This document shows positions 14,603 to 25,224 of a stretch of 40,336 bases of DNA, one piece after another. The notes under the pieces were generated by a model. That model was not told the origin of the DNA, ran no database searches, and was given only the letters and a program-made list of their open reading frames with translations. Both the position numbers and the translations under genes were made by a program. The stretch covers positions 1 to 40,336 of the forward strand of contig JAGNGI010000014.1 of assembly GCA_018002295.1 (NCBI GenBank), read 5' to 3'. The number at the start of each line of letters is the position of its first letter. Position 1 is the first letter of the stretch. This DNA is from Fidelibacterota bacterium (GTDB lineage Bacteria > Fidelibacterota > UBA2242).

Positions 14603-16546
14603 TTGGAATCAAATCGAAAGATTACGATACATTTACCCGACAATTCAACTATGGAAGTGTCGGCGGGTGTATCAGCCGGGCAAATCGCTAAAGAAATCAG
14701 TCCCGGTCTTTTTCAGAACGCTCTCGCCGCTAAAGTCAATGACCACTTGGTTGATCTTTCGACTATTATTTCGGAAGATGCTCGACTTGAGATTCTGACC
14801 TATAATTCTCCCGAATCACAAGAAATATTACTGCACAGTACCTCGCACGTTATGGCGCAGGCGGTTAAGCAATTATATCCACAGGCAAAAGTTACCATTG
14901 GCCCGGCGATCGAGAATCGTTTTTACTATGATTTTGATATCGAGCCGCCTTTAACGGATGGCGATTTGCCAGCAATCGAAGCCCGGATGAATGAAATCAT
15001 TGCGGCAGATTTGCCAATTATAAGACGTGAGGTTTCCCGCGAGGAAGCGATTGAATTATTTTCCAAGATGGGTGAGACTTATAAAGTTGAGATCATTCGT
15101 GAGATTGAACCGGATGTGCCATTGTCAATTTATACACAAGGCGATTTTACCGATCTTTGCCGTGGTCCTCACATTCCTTCGACCGGTAAAATCAAAGCTT
15201 TTAAATTATTGAATGTTGCTGGCGCATATTGGCGCGGTGATTCGCGCAATAAAATGCTAACGCGTATTTATGGTACTTCTTTTGCCACTCAAAAGGAACT
15301 TAAGAAGTACTTGAATTTTATCGAGGAAGCCAAGCGGCGCGATCATCGCAAACTCGGCAAGAGTCTCGAACTTTTCGAAATCAACGAACAGGTTGGCCCC
15401 GGACTGGTGCTTTGGTATCCGCGTGGTGCGTTGCTTTTGCAAAATATCAAAGATTACTGGATTAAAGAACATTTAAAACGCGGCTACGATCTAGTACAAA
15501 CGCCCCATATCGGGAAAGCCCAGCTTTGGGAAACGAGTGGGCACCTCGACTTCTATCGTGAATCTATGTTCGATGGGATGACAGTCGAAGGCGAGACTTA
15601 CTATATCAAGCCAATGAATTGTCCGTTCCATATGCAGATTTATAAATCGAAAACGCGTAGTTATCGCGACCTGCCGATTCGTTATGCCGAACTGGGGACG
15701 GTTTATCGCTATGAATTATCTGGCGTGTTACACGGATTAATGCGCGTACGGGGCTTTACTCAAGATGATGCCCATATTATTTGCACGCCGGAGCAACTCA
15801 ATGACGAAATCCAGAGTTTGGTGCTCTTCTCATTTGAATTCGTTCGCTCGTTTGGCTTTAAAGAAATGGATGTATATGTCGCTACCCGCCCGAAAGAAAA
15901 ATATGTCGGTTCGCCTGAAAATTGGGCGGAAGCCACCGAGGCTTTGAAAGCGGCACTAAGTAAATTCGATATTGAATATCACATAGACGAAGGTGGCGGC
16001 GCTTTTTACGGTCCCAAAATTGACATTAAAATCCGTGACGCTTTGAATCGTTCCTGGCAATGTACGACTATTCAATTCGATTTTAACGAGCCGGAACGTT
16101 TCAATATGGATTATATCGCCAGTGACGGTAATAAACGTCGGCCTTATATGATTCACCGTGCGATTATGGGTTCGCTGGAAAGATTTGCTGGCGTTTTGAT
16201 TGAACATACCGTCGGAGATTTTCCGCTATGGATCGCGCCGGTTCAGGCAGTTGTCATTCCGGTGACAAATAATCAGGATCAAATCGCAACAGAATTTTAT
16301 AAATTATTAATTGACAATGGAATTCGAGCTGAAATCAATTTGCAAAATGATACCATTGGTGCTAAAATACGTGATGCTGAGCTGATGAAAATACCATTTA
16401 TGTTTATAATTGGAGAAAGAGAAGCCACTGGACGACAGATTTCGATTAGACGTCGAAAAATCGGCGATACCGGCGTAATGAGCTGGGAAGAAGCCATTGA
16501 TTTAATTGTTAAAGAAATCCAATTAAAGAAGGAGAACAAGTCATAG
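14603..16546 (+). CDS. thrS: threonyl-tRNA synthetase
   Basis: Attaches threonine to tRNA-Thr. 647 residues with all standard parts: TGS domain (5-65), editing domain with HSTSH (His78, His82) and DLCRGPH, the class II core with motif 2 RVRGFTQDDAHI and motif 3 RPYMIHRAIMGSLERF, the zinc ligands in MNCPFHM, HGLMR and MIHRA, and the anticodon-binding domain from about 545. The start is TTG at 14603 with AAGGA 8 bases upstream; the first in-frame ATG would delete part of the TGS domain. The gene heads the classical thrS-infC-rpmI-rplT-pheS-pheT cluster. Its leader contains a tRNA-Val-derived fragment but no recognisable T-box. Confidence 0.96.
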   Translation: MESNRKITIHLPDNSTMEVSAGVSAGQIAKEISPGLFQNALAAKVNDHLVDLSTIISEDARLEILTYNSPESQEILLHSTSHVMAQAVKQLYPQAKVTIGPAIENRFYYDFDIEPPLTDGDLPAIEARMNEIIAADLPIIRREVSREEAIELFSKMGETYKVEIIREIEPDVPLSIYTQGDFTDLCRGPHIPSTGKIKAFKLLNVAGAYWRGDSRNKMLTRIYGTSFATQKELKKYLNFIEEAKRRDHRKLGKSLELFEINEQVGPGLVLWYPRGALLLQNIKDYWIKEHLKRGYDLVQTPHIGKAQLWETSGHLDFYRESMFDGMTVEGETYYIKPMNCPFHMQIYKSKTRSYRDLPIRYAELGTVYRYELSGVLHGLMRVRGFTQDDAHIICTPEQLNDEIQSLVLFSFEFVRSFGFKEMDVYVATRPKEKYVGSPENWAEATEALKAALSKFDIEYHIDEGGGAFYGPKIDIKIRDALNRSWQCTTIQFDFNEPERFNMDYIASDGNKRRPYMIHRAIMGSLERFAGVLIEHTVGDFPLWIAPVQAVVIPVTNNQDQIATEFYKLLIDNGIRAEINLQNDTIGAKIRDAELMKIPFMFIIGEREATGRQISIRRRKIGDTGVMSWEEAIDLIVKEIQLKKENKS

Positions 16547-17049
16547 AGAAAGAAGTACGGGTAAACGAACAAATTCGAAGCCAAACTGTCCGTCTAATAG
16601 ACTTTGATGGGAAACAGATTGGCATTGTCAGTAATAAAGAAGCTCTACGAATATCCGAAGATCGTGGGCTTGATTTGGTGGAAGTATCACCGAACACTAA
16701 TCCACCCGTCTGTAAGATAATGGATTTTGGTAAATATCGTTATCAACAACAAATGAAAGAGCGTGAGAGTAAGAAAAAACAGCATGTTGTTAAGATTAAG
16801 GAAGTTCGTTTCCGACCGCATATCGGGGAACATGATTTTGAAATGAAAATCAACGCCGCCCGACGATTCCTCGGCGAAGGTTACAAAGTCAAGATCACTC
16901 TAATGTTCCGCGGTCGCGAGATGGCTCATCAGGAAACCGGAAAAGAACTGGTGCAAAAAATTATCGAGAAACTAGCTGACGTCGGAACACCTGAAAAAAA
17001 TCCTGTCCAAGAAGGGCGAACCATCGTTACTTACTTCACGGCTAAATAG
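16543..17049 (+). CDS. infC: translation initiation factor IF-3, apparent ATA start codon
   Basis: IF-3 binds the 30S subunit and checks start-codon choice. The protein (168 residues) reads [19 protein letters not shown] at the N-terminus, then [20 protein letters not shown] and the C-domain [20 protein letters not shown], all typical. No ATG, GTG or TTG opens this frame upstream of residue 45. The only sensible start is ATA at 16543, which overlaps the thrS stop and has AAGGAG 8 bases before it. Unusual ATT/ATC/ATA starts are established for infC and let IF-3 repress its own translation. The first conventional codon (TTG 16675) would remove the N-domain. Confidence 0.93.
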   Translation: MEKEVRVNEQIRSQTVRLIDFDGKQIGIVSNKEALRISEDRGLDLVEVSPNTNPPVCKIMDFGKYRYQQQMKERESKKKQHVVKIKEVRFRPHIGEHDFEMKINAARRFLGEGYKVKITLMFRGREMAHQETGKELVQKIIEKLADVGTPEKNPVQEGRTIVTYFTAK

Positions 17050-17060
17050 GAGAAAAAAAT

Positions 17061-17255
17061 ATGCCTAAAATGAAAACCAGAAGATCAGCGGCTAAACGTT
17101 TTACCTTGACCGGAAGTGGAAAAGTTAAACGTAACAAAGCCTATCATTCTCATATTTTGACTAAAAAATCCAGCAAACGCAAACGCAATTTAAGACAATC
17201 TGAAATTCTTAAAAGCGCTGACGTTAAACGCGTTAAAAAGATGCTTGGAGTATAG
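17061..17255 (+). CDS. rpmI: 50S ribosomal protein L35
   Basis: 64 residues, very basic, with the family opening [20 protein letters not shown] and the central [20 protein letters not shown]. Length and place between infC and rplT are canonical. AGGAG precedes the start, 11 bases after the infC stop. Confidence 0.97.
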   Translation: MPKMKTRRSAAKRFTLTGSGKVKRNKAYHSHILTKKSSKRKRNLRQSEILKSADVKRVKKMLGV

Positions 17256-17265
17256 GAGTAAAATT

Positions 17266-17613
17266 ATGCCAAGAGCAAATAGTTCCGTTCCCCATCATAG
17301 AAAACATCGTAAAATTGTCGGGATGGCTAAAGGCTACCGTGGCGCACGCAGTAAAAATTACGTTAGTGCCAAAGATGCCGTCGAAAAAGCCTTACAATAT
17401 GCCTATCGCGATCGTCGCAATAAAAAACGCGATTTTCGCTCCCTCTGGATTGCGCGTATTAATGCCGCCGCTAATCAACATGACATTTCCTATAATAAAT
17501 TTATCGCCGGTCTGAAGAAGGCTGGGATTACTCTCGACCGTAAAGCTTTGGCCGAAATTGCCATGCACGACGCCGATGGATTTGCGATGTTGGTAGCGCT
17601 GGTAAAAGGCTGA
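17266..17613 (+). CDS. rplT: 50S ribosomal protein L20
   Basis: 115 residues: MPRANSSVPHHRKHRKIVGM, AYRDRRNKKRDFRSLWIARI and NKFIAGLKKAGITLDRKALA are the standard L20 blocks. L20 is needed for early 50S assembly and in several bacteria represses its own operon; no leader hairpin for that is evident here. ATG 17266 is chosen over an upstream in-frame start at 17245 because TAGGAG lies directly before it and the protein then starts as in other bacteria. Confidence 0.97.
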   Translation: MPRANSSVPHHRKHRKIVGMAKGYRGARSKNYVSAKDAVEKALQYAYRDRRNKKRDFRSLWIARINAAANQHDISYNKFIAGLKKAGITLDRKALAEIAMHDADGFAMLVALVKG

Positions 17614-17617
17614 GAGT

Positions 17618-18634
17618 ATGGACATCCTGAATCGGGCTGATGAGGTTCGGGGGCAACTGCAAAAAGATCTTCAGCAGGTCAGCGCCGATCCTCAAGCGGT
17701 TGAAAATCTCAGAATTAAATATTTAGGTAAAAAAGGTCTGATAACGGCGCTTTTTACCGATTTCAATTCGATTACCGCCGAGCAAAAACGCCAGGTTGGT
17801 AAAATCCTCAATATTTTGAAGAAAGAGGCTGAAGCTCAGATTCAGGCTTTAAATGAACGACTGAAGGAGCAGGTCGCTCAGGACGAATATTTCGATTATA
17901 GTTTACCGGGTCTAGCGCCTGCCGTTGGCCATTTACACCCGATTACCCAAACACTCAACCAGGTCATTTCTATTTTTCGAGAAGTCGGTTTTAGTGTCGA
18001 ATTTGGGCCGGAAGTCGAAACCGATTATTATAATTTCCAAGCTTTAAACTTTGCGGAAAATCATCCAGCGCGCGATATGCAAGACACCTTCTTTATTGAC
18101 GAGAAAAGACTGCTGAGAACCCATACTTCACCGGTTCAAATTCGCGTAATGTTAAAGCAAAAACCACCGATCCGGATTTTAGCCCCGGGAAGAGTATATC
18201 GGAATGAAGCCATCAATCCGCGCAGTCATTGTGTTTTTCACCAAGTTGAAGGACTATACGTTGATGAAAATGTAACCTTTAGCGAATTGAAAACAACACT
18301 CGAAATGTTTGCAAAACGCTTTTTCGGTAGCGAGGTAAAAACTCGTTTCCGTCCCAGTTTTTTCCCATTCACTGAACCAAGTGCCGAAATGGATGTGTCC
18401 TGTTTCATTTGTTCCGGTAAAGGTTGCCGACTCTGTAAAAATACTGGCTGGTTGGAAATTCTCGGTTGCGGTATGGTAGATCCAAACGTTTTTGTCAATG
18501 TCGGCATTGATCCGGAGAAATATACCGGTTATGCTTTCGGTATGGGAATCGACCGAACGGCCTTGTTAAAATACGGCATAAATGACATTCGCCTTTATTT
18601 TGAAGGTGACATGCGCTTTCTGGAACAGTTTTAA
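17618..18634 (+). CDS. pheS: phenylalanyl-tRNA synthetase alpha subunit
   Basis: Catalytic subunit of the (alpha-beta)2 enzyme. 338 residues: N-terminal coiled-coil arm for tRNA (1-85, with [12 protein letters not shown]), then the class II core with [32 protein letters not shown], motif 2 [10 protein letters not shown]...PGRVYRNE and motif 3 [20 protein letters not shown] cysteine cluster [17 protein letters not shown], common in bacterial PheS, is present. It starts 4 bases after rplT. Confidence 0.96.
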   Translation: MDILNRADEVRGQLQKDLQQVSADPQAVENLRIKYLGKKGLITALFTDFNSITAEQKRQVGKILNILKKEAEAQIQALNERLKEQVAQDEYFDYSLPGLAPAVGHLHPITQTLNQVISIFREVGFSVEFGPEVETDYYNFQALNFAENHPARDMQDTFFIDEKRLLRTHTSPVQIRVMLKQKPPIRILAPGRVYRNEAINPRSHCVFHQVEGLYVDENVTFSELKTTLEMFAKRFFGSEVKTRFRPSFFPFTEPSAEMDVSCFICSGKGCRLCKNTGWLEILGCGMVDPNVFVNVGIDPEKYTGYAFGMGIDRTALLKYGINDIRLYFEGDMRFLEQF

Positions 18635-18638
18635 CCTT

Positions 18639-21026
18639 ATGATAGTCAATACAAACTGGCTAAAAAAATACACCGATTTTCCCTTCAGCCCGGCAGAATT
18701 AGCGGAACGTCTAACTGCCATCGGCTTGGAAGCTAATTTAATCGAGGATAAAAGCACCGGTTTAGAAAATATCATCGTCGCTGAAATATTAGCCGTTCGA
18801 CCGCATCCTAACGCCGATCGCCTGACAATTTGCACCGTTTCAACTGGAGCAAAACAATTCGAAGTAGTCTGCGGCGCGCCTAACGTCAAACAAGGGCAAA
18901 AAGTCCCGCTGGCATTGGTGGAAACCACATTACCGAATGGTATGACGCTTAAACCAACTAAAATCAGAGGTGTAGTCTCCGAAGGTATGCTTTGTGCGGA
19001 AGATGAACTGGGGCTTTCCAACGATCATAGTGGGATTATGATCCTGGAACAAGATGCGGCGGTTGGTAGTCGCCTTTCTGATTATTTGGCGACTGATGGA
19101 AAGAGTCTGGAAATTGACCTGACTCCCAATCGCCCTGATTGCGCATCGCATATAGGGGTCGCTCGTGAAATCGCATTGATGACCGGCAATGAATTACGCA
19201 AGCCAGCCATAAATCTCAAAGAAATCCAGCAACCAACTAGCGATTCCATCGAAATCGAAATCGCCGATCCAATTGGTTGCCCGCGCTATGCCGCCCGCCT
19301 AATTCGTGGTGTAAAAATCGGTCCCTCACCGGACTGGTTGGTTAAAAGTTTAGAAAGTATTGGACAGCGTTCCATTAATAATGTGGTAGATGCCGCCAAT
19401 TATGTCTTAATGGAAACCGGACACCCGCTCCATACTTTCGATTATGCCCATCTCAAAGGGCCGAAAATCGTTGTGCGTCGGGCTAAACCGGGTGAAAAAG
19501 TCGTTACGCTTGATGGAGTTGAACGCGAACTTTCGGGCGATGTTCTCTTAATTTGCGATAGCGAAAAGCCGGTGGCAATTGCCGGGATTATGGGTTTGGC
19601 GAATAGCGAGATCAATGATGATACTTGCGATGTCTTGCTGGAAAGTGCTTATTTCAATCCGGGCGTGATTCGAAAAGGAGCGCGTTTTCTGGGTATGCAA
19701 ACCGAAGCGTCTTATCGCTTTGAACGCGGCACCGATTATGAAGGTCTCCTCTATGCGCTGAACCGACTGGCGGCGCTAATTGTAGAAGTAGCGGGCGGTC
19801 AGATTTGCCGAGGTATCGTGGATAATTATCCCAATCCGATTAAAGCTCGCAGAGTTGTTTTGCGTTATGAACGTACTAATCGTTTGATAGGGATGAATTT
19901 TGAACCGGATTGGATCAAAAAAGTACTAACTGGATTAGGTTGCGAAATTATTAATAGCGATGAGAGTGAAATCACGGTTACTGTCCCGACCTGGCGGCCT
20001 GATCTCGAGCGAGAAGTTGACCTGATCGAGGAAATTGTCCGCATTTATGGAATGAGCAAAGTACTGTCGGCTAAATATATCCAGATTGTTCCGATGGAAA
20101 CTATCAACGAGCGTTACGATTTGATTGAAAAGTTGCGGTCTTTCGTAGCCGGTTGTGGCTATTCCGAATTGTATTGCAATTCTTTGGTTAGTGCCAGAGC
20201 GGCTGAATTTGGAGCTGAATCTGGTGATAAGCTAAAACTGCGTAATCCACTCGGTCAGGATATGGCTTATCTACGAACCTCATTATTACCTGGTATGATT
20301 GCGGCGGTTAAACATAATTTCAATCACTATCGCACCGATCTAAGACTTTTCGAACTGGGTTTTGTGCAAGCTTTCGCACCGCAAGCCGAGACTCTGGCTG
20401 AGGAATCACTTCATCTGGGAGTAATTTTAACGGGATATTTAGATGAGCCGAATTGGGCATATCCACGCCGCGCCAGTAATATTTTCTTTTTAAGAGGACT
20501 GGTAGAAGCCATTGCCAAACAATTTGGTCTTCAGCCTATCAATTTTCAAAAAGCCGCAAATCCTTATTTCAAGCATTTAATTCAAATCCTGGCTGGTGAG
20601 GCTAAATTGGGTTATTTGGGGGAATTAGCCCCCGGTTACCTTGATAAGGAATGGGACATTCAGTTACCGGTAAACAGTATGGAATTAAATGTGGAAGTCA
20701 TCCTGAAAAGTTTGAATTTGACTAAAACGTATCACGAACCGCCAGCTTTTCCGTTTACTGAACGCGATATTTCAATCATCGTAGATCGCACGATTCCCGT
20801 GGATAAAGTCATTGAAAATATTAGACAAAACGGTGGAAATTTACTCCGTGAAATCAGGTTCTATGATCTATACCTTGGAAAAAATATTGACAAAAAGGAA
20901 AAAAGTCTTACATTTAACCTGTTATTTCAAGCTAATGATCGAACCTTAACCGATGCCGAAGTTGATCAAATTATGGCAACTATTTATGCCAATTTATCAC
21001 GGGAATTGAATGCCCGTTTAAGATGA
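18639..21026 (+). CDS. pheT: phenylalanyl-tRNA synthetase beta subunit
   Basis: 795 residues, full length for bacterial PheT. Domains in order: N-terminal [15 protein letters not shown], tRNA-binding OB fold (about 40-150, [16 protein letters not shown]), B3/B4 editing region (about 210-370, [20 protein letters not shown]), B5 (about 400-475), the catalytic-like core, and the C-terminal ferredoxin-fold anticodon-binding domain (from about 700, [16 protein letters not shown]). ATG 18639, 4 bases after the pheS stop, gives the usual N-terminus; the ribosome site is weak, so translation is probably coupled to pheS. Confidence 0.96.
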   Translation: MIVNTNWLKKYTDFPFSPAELAERLTAIGLEANLIEDKSTGLENIIVAEILAVRPHPNADRLTICTVSTGAKQFEVVCGAPNVKQGQKVPLALVETTLPNGMTLKPTKIRGVVSEGMLCAEDELGLSNDHSGIMILEQDAAVGSRLSDYLATDGKSLEIDLTPNRPDCASHIGVAREIALMTGNELRKPAINLKEIQQPTSDSIEIEIADPIGCPRYAARLIRGVKIGPSPDWLVKSLESIGQRSINNVVDAANYVLMETGHPLHTFDYAHLKGPKIVVRRAKPGEKVVTLDGVERELSGDVLLICDSEKPVAIAGIMGLANSEINDDTCDVLLESAYFNPGVIRKGARFLGMQTEASYRFERGTDYEGLLYALNRLAALIVEVAGGQICRGIVDNYPNPIKARRVVLRYERTNRLIGMNFEPDWIKKVLTGLGCEIINSDESEITVTVPTWRPDLEREVDLIEEIVRIYGMSKVLSAKYIQIVPMETINERYDLIEKLRSFVAGCGYSELYCNSLVSARAAEFGAESGDKLKLRNPLGQDMAYLRTSLLPGMIAAVKHNFNHYRTDLRLFELGFVQAFAPQAETLAEESLHLGVILTGYLDEPNWAYPRRASNIFFLRGLVEAIAKQFGLQPINFQKAANPYFKHLIQILAGEAKLGYLGELAPGYLDKEWDIQLPVNSMELNVEVILKSLNLTKTYHEPPAFPFTERDISIIVDRTIPVDKVIENIRQNGGNLLREIRFYDLYLGKNIDKKEKSLTFNLLFQANDRTLTDAEVDQIMATIYANLSRELNARLR

Positions 21027-21036
21027 GAAGAGCAAA

Positions 21037-21237
21037 ATGAACATCGTCAATTTGAATTTATTAGAAGAAAAAATCAAAAGTTTGTTGTTGCTCGTAACTC
21101 ATCTTAAAGAAGAAAATGAGAAATTGAAGTCGGAATTAAAAGAAGGAGCCTCTTCGGAAGTAATGTTAGACCTTAAAAAAAGACAGGAACTTAGAGCTAA
21201 AATCGAAGGTATGCTCGAACTTTTAAAAGATTATTAA
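21037..21237 (+). CDS. short coiled-coil protein, ZapB-like
   Basis: 66 residues, almost entirely one amphipathic coiled coil (LLEEKIKSLLLLVTHLKEEN, then a short break at GASS and a second helix to the end). Size, composition and position immediately before zapA match the small ZapB-like/DUF904-type cell-division proteins often found here. GAGAAGAG precedes the ATG. Family assignment rests on shape and neighbourhood, because coiled coils carry little specific signal. Confidence 0.65.
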   Translation: MNIVNLNLLEEKIKSLLLLVTHLKEENEKLKSELKEGASSEVMLDLKKRQELRAKIEGMLELLKDY

Positions 21238-21286
21238 TCCCTGTCCAACCGTAACGTTATTTGAAACAAAAATTGATTTAAAAAAG

Positions 21287-21592
21287 ATGGAAGAACCTAA
21301 CGTAAACATAGTCCGTGTAACTATCTATGGTCAGGAATACAGTGTAAAGTCCAGAGCCGATCGCGACTATATTATCAGCGTTGCCAACTATGTCAATGAG
21401 AAGATGGAGGAAGTCGAATCTACGCTCCGTACTATTCAACCCTCTATCCGTGTAGCTATTTTAGCCGCAATGAATATTACCGATGAATTATTTACCGCCA
21501 ATCAAGAAAAAGATAAAATAGTCAGTTCCGTCGAGGAGAAGGCAGGTTTCTTGATTGATATCATTGACGAGCAACTTAAAGAAGAAATTTAA
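21287..21592 (+). CDS. zapA: cell division protein ZapA
   Basis: 101 residues: VRVTIYGQEYSVKSRADRDY is the typical ZapA globular domain, followed by VANYVNEKMEEVE and a C-terminal dimerising helix. ZapA bundles FtsZ filaments at the division ring. The order pheT - coiled coil - zapA - rny is a common arrangement in many phyla. No strong ribosome binding site precedes the ATG. Confidence 0.9.
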   Translation: MEEPNVNIVRVTIYGQEYSVKSRADRDYIISVANYVNEKMEEVESTLRTIQPSIRVAILAAMNITDELFTANQEKDKIVSSVEEKAGFLIDIIDEQLKEEI

Positions 21593-21618
21593 TCCATCTT
21601 AAATAAATAAATCAGATT

Positions 21619-21677
21619 AACTCTACCATCCTTATTACGGTTGGAATTATCTAAAATTAACGGTAGAGTTCTAACCG
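21619..21677 (+). promoter_or_regulatory. possible H-type RNA pseudoknot in the rny leader
   Basis: AACTCTACC (21619-21627) pairs perfectly with GGTAGAGTT (21662-21670). CGGTTGG (21638-21644) inside that loop can pair with CTAACCG (21671-21677), directly after the first stem (seven pairs, one G-T). The two stems interlock as a pseudoknot, ending 7 bases before the TAAGGAG of rny. No known riboswitch class is recognised. It might regulate rny or act as a processing site. Confidence 0.4.
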
Positions 21678-21697
21678 ATTCTATAAGGAGAAGTGTA

Positions 21698-23245
21698 ATG
21701 ACCTGGACCTATATTATCTTCGCAATAGGCGGAGCAGTTGTTGGGACTGCCTTATCGCTTTACATATATACCCAAAAATTGAAAAGGGCACAGGCGACTG
21801 CGACGGAAATTATCGCCAACGCTCAAAAAGAAGCCGAAGAAATCAAACGGGAAGCTCGTCTCGAAGCCAAAGACGAAGCCATTCGTATCCGAAACCGCGC
21901 CGAAGAGGAAGCCCGCAACAAAATGAAGGATGTGCGCGAAGCCGAGAAAAAACTCGCCAAGCGTGAGTTTTACCTCGACCGAAAAACCGAATTATGTGAT
22001 AAAAAAACCGAAGAGCTCAATAAACGGGAGGAAGAATTAAAAAGACATAACGAAATTATCCTCCATAAAGAAGCCGAACTTCAGAATATTATTGAAGCTC
22101 AGAATGAACGACTGGAGCGTATTGCCGGTATGTCCCGCAAGGAAGCCGAAGAAATTCTAATGAACAATCTGCTTGATAAAGCTAAAGAAAGTGTCAATAA
22201 AAAAGCCAAGGAAATCCGCGAAAATGCCTTAGCCGAAGCCAATCGCGATGCTAAAAAAATTATCGTCTCGGCTATTCAACGCTCGGCGGCTGATCATACG
22301 GCCGAAACGACTGTTTCGGTAGTCAACCTGCCGAATGATAATATGAAGGGACGTATTATTGGACGCGAGGGACGCAATATCCGCCATTTCGAGTCATTGA
22401 CCGGAATTGAAATTATTATTGACGATACGCCGGAAGCCGTTGTCCTTTCCGGTTTTGATCCGATACGTCGCGAAGTTGCCCGCATTGCTCTGGAAAAATT
22501 AATTGCCGATGGGCGAATTCACCCGGCGCGCATCGAAGAAATGATTAATAAAGCGGAGAAGGAGGTTGATGAGGAAATTTTGCGCGCGGCGGAAGAGGCT
22601 ATTGATGAAGTTGGCATTTCTCAATTTCCGCCAGAATTGCTAAAAATGCTCGGCAAACTGAAATACCGCACCTCCTATGGTCAAAATGTTTTAAAACATT
22701 CCATTGAAGTCGCCTGGTTATCCGGCTTAATGGCGGCTGAATTGGGATTAAATGGTGAATTAGCCAAAAGAGCCGGTCTCTTGCATGATATCGGCAAAGC
22801 TATTGATCGAAATGTCACTGGTACCCACGCCTTGATCGGTGCGGATTTTGTCAAAAAATTCAGAGAAAATCCGATAGTAATTAATGCAATTGCCTCTCAT
22901 CATGAGGAAGTCGAAGCGACTCATCCGATTTCTGCCATTGTACAAGCCGCTGACCAGATTAGCGGTTCACGGCGCGGAGCACGTGGTGATACGCTGGAAA
23001 GTTATATTCAGCGTTTGGAAAAGCTGGAATCCATCGCGACTTCCTTTGCCGGGGTTACGAAGACTTACGCTATTCAAGCCGGACGCGAAGTACGTGTCAT
23101 CGTCGAAAATGGGGTGGTTAGCGATGCAGAAGCCGATAATTTGGCAGAAGAAATCGCCGCCAAAATCCAGCAGGAACTCAATTACCCCGGTCAGGTAAAA
23201 GTTGTTGTCGTTCGTGAACATCGTAGTGTGAGTTTTGCCAAATGA
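21698..23245 (+). CDS. rny: ribonuclease Y
   Basis: Membrane-anchored endoribonuclease that starts decay of many mRNAs. 515 residues: N-terminal membrane helix ([20 protein letters not shown]), a long charged coiled coil (about 25-200), a KH domain ([20 protein letters not shown], about 205-270) and the HD domain with [13 protein letters not shown] as metal site (about 330-430). ATG 21698 has TAAGGAG 7 bases upstream and gives the usual short N-terminus. It overlaps folD by 4 bases. Confidence 0.96.
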   Translation: MTWTYIIFAIGGAVVGTALSLYIYTQKLKRAQATATEIIANAQKEAEEIKREARLEAKDEAIRIRNRAEEEARNKMKDVREAEKKLAKREFYLDRKTELCDKKTEELNKREEELKRHNEIILHKEAELQNIIEAQNERLERIAGMSRKEAEEILMNNLLDKAKESVNKKAKEIRENALAEANRDAKKIIVSAIQRSAADHTAETTVSVVNLPNDNMKGRIIGREGRNIRHFESLTGIEIIIDDTPEAVVLSGFDPIRREVARIALEKLIADGRIHPARIEEMINKAEKEVDEEILRAAEEAIDEVGISQFPPELLKMLGKLKYRTSYGQNVLKHSIEVAWLSGLMAAELGLNGELAKRAGLLHDIGKAIDRNVTGTHALIGADFVKKFRENPIVINAIASHHEEVEATHPISAIVQAADQISGSRRGARGDTLESYIQRLEKLESIATSFAGVTKTYAIQAGREVRVIVENGVVSDAEADNLAEEIAAKIQQELNYPGQVKVVVVREHRSVSFAK

Positions 23246-24123
23246 GTAATCCAAAATTGATTAACGGCGTTGAAATCGCCCAAAAAGTTAAAGACGATCT
23301 CAGACCGCGTATAAATCGTCTAAAACAGAAAGGAATCACGCCAGGCTTAGCGGTCGTATTAGTTGGCGATAACCTGGCTTCCCAGTCTTATGTCAATATG
23401 AAAGCCAAAGCCTTCGAGAGTATGCAACTTTTTTCTGAAACTACTCGTCTGCCGGGCGAAAGTTCGCAGGAGAAAATTCTGGACTTGGTAAATCAATTAA
23501 ACCACGATTCGCGATTCCACGGGATTCTGGTGCAATTACCGGTGCCAAAGCATCTGGACAGTAATGCCATTATTCAGGCTATTTCAGCCGATAAAGACGC
23601 CGATGGCATTCATCCCACCAATTTGGGGAAAATGGTTTTGGGGATTGAAGCGCCGTTGCCCTGCACGCCGCATGGAATTTTAATGCTTTTGAAATATTCC
23701 GATATAGACCCAGCCGGTAAACATGTAGTTATAACTGGTCGGAGTAACATCGTTGGCAAGCCGATTGCTAATTTATTGATGCAGAAACGGCCGCTCGGTA
23801 ATGCCACAGTTACGGTTTGTCATACGCACACCAGGAATCTGCCGGAAATTACGCGTCTGGCTGATATTTTGATTGCCGCGCTGGGCCAGCCGGAGTTTAT
23901 TGATCGTTCATTTGTAAAACCCGGAGTGGTGGTGATTGATGTCGGATCCAATCGGATTGAAGATGCATCATCACCAAAAGGCTATCGCTGGGTCGGCGAT
24001 GTCAAATTCAGTGAAGTAGCCGAAATTGCCTCCGCTATTACGCCGGTACCGGGCGGGGTCGGTCCGATGACGATTGCTATGCTGATTGCCAATACTGTTT
24101 TATTGGCAGAAAAGACGTCATAA
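23242..24123 (+). CDS. folD: methylenetetrahydrofolate dehydrogenase / cyclohydrolase
   Basis: Bifunctional enzyme interconverting 5,10-methylene- and 10-formyl-THF. 293 residues with the catalytic Tyr50 and Lys54 ([12 protein letters not shown]), [12 protein letters not shown], the NADP-binding [14 protein letters not shown], and [14 protein letters not shown] near the end. Its start overlaps the rny stop (ATGA), a sign of translational coupling. The rny-folD pairing is not a metabolic link and is likely just compact gene order. Confidence 0.96.
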   Translation: MSNPKLINGVEIAQKVKDDLRPRINRLKQKGITPGLAVVLVGDNLASQSYVNMKAKAFESMQLFSETTRLPGESSQEKILDLVNQLNHDSRFHGILVQLPVPKHLDSNAIIQAISADKDADGIHPTNLGKMVLGIEAPLPCTPHGILMLLKYSDIDPAGKHVVITGRSNIVGKPIANLLMQKRPLGNATVTVCHTHTRNLPEITRLADILIAALGQPEFIDRSFVKPGVVVIDVGSNRIEDASSPKGYRWVGDVKFSEVAEIASAITPVPGGVGPMTIAMLIANTVLLAEKTS

Positions 24124-24145
24124 AATTAATAACACAGGAGGGATG

Positions 24146-24601
24146 ATGAATATAATTACCACTCTGCGAGTTTCGGATTTGACACATGGGTTGACAGATG
24201 CTGAACTTGAGGCTTTAGCCGGTTTGTTTCGCTGTCGTCACATCAAACGAGACGAAATAATTTTCAGGGAAGGAGAACCCAGTGAAGAATTATATATTAT
24301 AGCAAAAGGGCGGGTGAGTGTTTTGATTTATTCGGTATCACTTCCCGGCAAATGCGAAAAAATTGCCACCCTGCGTGATAATGAAATTTTCGGAGAATTT
24401 GCGTTTATTGACGGCTCACCACGCTCAGCAACAGTAGCGGCTGAGGAAGATACTGATCTCATTTTTGTAGATAATGTCGTTTTATACCGGTATTTAAACG
24501 AAAATGAACATATAGGCTACTTAATTATGAGTAACATTGCTAAAATTCTTACCGGCAAATTACGTCAAACCGATCTCGAAATGCGGAACGCTATTCTTTA
24601 A
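24146..24601 (+). CDS. cyclic nucleotide-binding domain protein
   Basis: 151 residues consisting of one CRP-type beta-barrel: IIFREGEPSEELYIIAKGRV and the phosphate-binding cassette FGEFAFIDGSPRSATVAA, with the Glu and Arg expected to contact the cyclic nucleotide, then a C-terminal helix. There is no DNA-binding or enzymatic domain, so it may bind a cyclic nucleotide as a stand-alone sensor or act on a partner. ATG 24146 is preferred to ATG 24143 because AGGAGG at 24136-24141 is too close to the latter. Confidence 0.87.
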   Translation: MNIITTLRVSDLTHGLTDAELEALAGLFRCRHIKRDEIIFREGEPSEELYIIAKGRVSVLIYSVSLPGKCEKIATLRDNEIFGEFAFIDGSPRSATVAAEEDTDLIFVDNVVLYRYLNENEHIGYLIMSNIAKILTGKLRQTDLEMRNAIL

Positions 24602-24618
24602 ATCCGAAAGGGTCTTTT

Positions 24619-25221
24619 ATGGCTTCAGCTTCTGATTTTATCAATATTATTAAAACTCGCCGTACAATCCGCCAGTTTCGCCAGGAACAAGTTGATCAAG
24701 CCATTATTATCGAATGGGTGGATTGCGCCCGCTTAGCACCGTCCGCTCGCAATCTCCAACCACTTGAGTATTTTCTGATTACCGAGCCGAAATTAAGGGA
24801 GCGAGTTTTTCCACTTTTACGCTGGGCGAGTTACATTGCACCATTGGGTGATCCCAAAGAGGGACAACATCCGACCGGTTATTTGGTGGTTTTGATAAAT
24901 AAAGATTTAATGCAATCGCATTATGCTAAAGATGCTGGCGCGGCGATAGAAAATTTCATTCTGGCGGCTTGGGCAAATGGAGTTGGCACTTGCTGGCTTG
25001 TTTCAGTCGAACGCGAAAAATTGCGGGCTTTGCTCGCAATTCCCGAGCAATATGAAATTGACTCGGTGGTTGCCTTTGGCTATCCGGCTGAATCGCCTGT
25101 GATAGAAAATAGGAATGAAATTCGCTATTGGCTGGATGAGAAAAATACTCTCCATGTTCCCAAGAGACCATTAGCCAGTTTATTACACATAAACAGTTGG
25201 AATAAACACGAGGTGGAATGA
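24619..25221 (+). CDS. nitroreductase family protein
   Basis: 200 residues of the FMN-dependent NADH oxidase/nitroreductase fold: IIKTRRTIRQFR with the flavin-binding Arg-Arg, ARLAPSARNLQPLEYFLI, AGAAIENFILAAWANGVGTC and a C-terminal region with ALLAIPEQYEIDSVVAFGYP. Physiological substrate unknown. AAAGGG lies before the ATG; 17 bases separate it from the upstream gene and 3 from lgt, so all are probably one transcript. Confidence 0.9.
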   Translation: MASASDFINIIKTRRTIRQFRQEQVDQAIIIEWVDCARLAPSARNLQPLEYFLITEPKLRERVFPLLRWASYIAPLGDPKEGQHPTGYLVVLINKDLMQSHYAKDAGAAIENFILAAWANGVGTCWLVSVEREKLRALLAIPEQYEIDSVVAFGYPAESPVIENRNEIRYWLDEKNTLHVPKRPLASLLHINSWNKHEVE

Positions 25222-25224
25222 AAT

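Noticed and set aside
16675-17049. Short IF-3 starting at TTG 16675
   Set aside because: It would remove the conserved N-domain that is clearly encoded upstream in the same frame.
21593-21697. 6S RNA downstream of zapA
   Set aside because: The gap is only 105 bases and lacks the long open-complex-like hairpin of 6S RNA.
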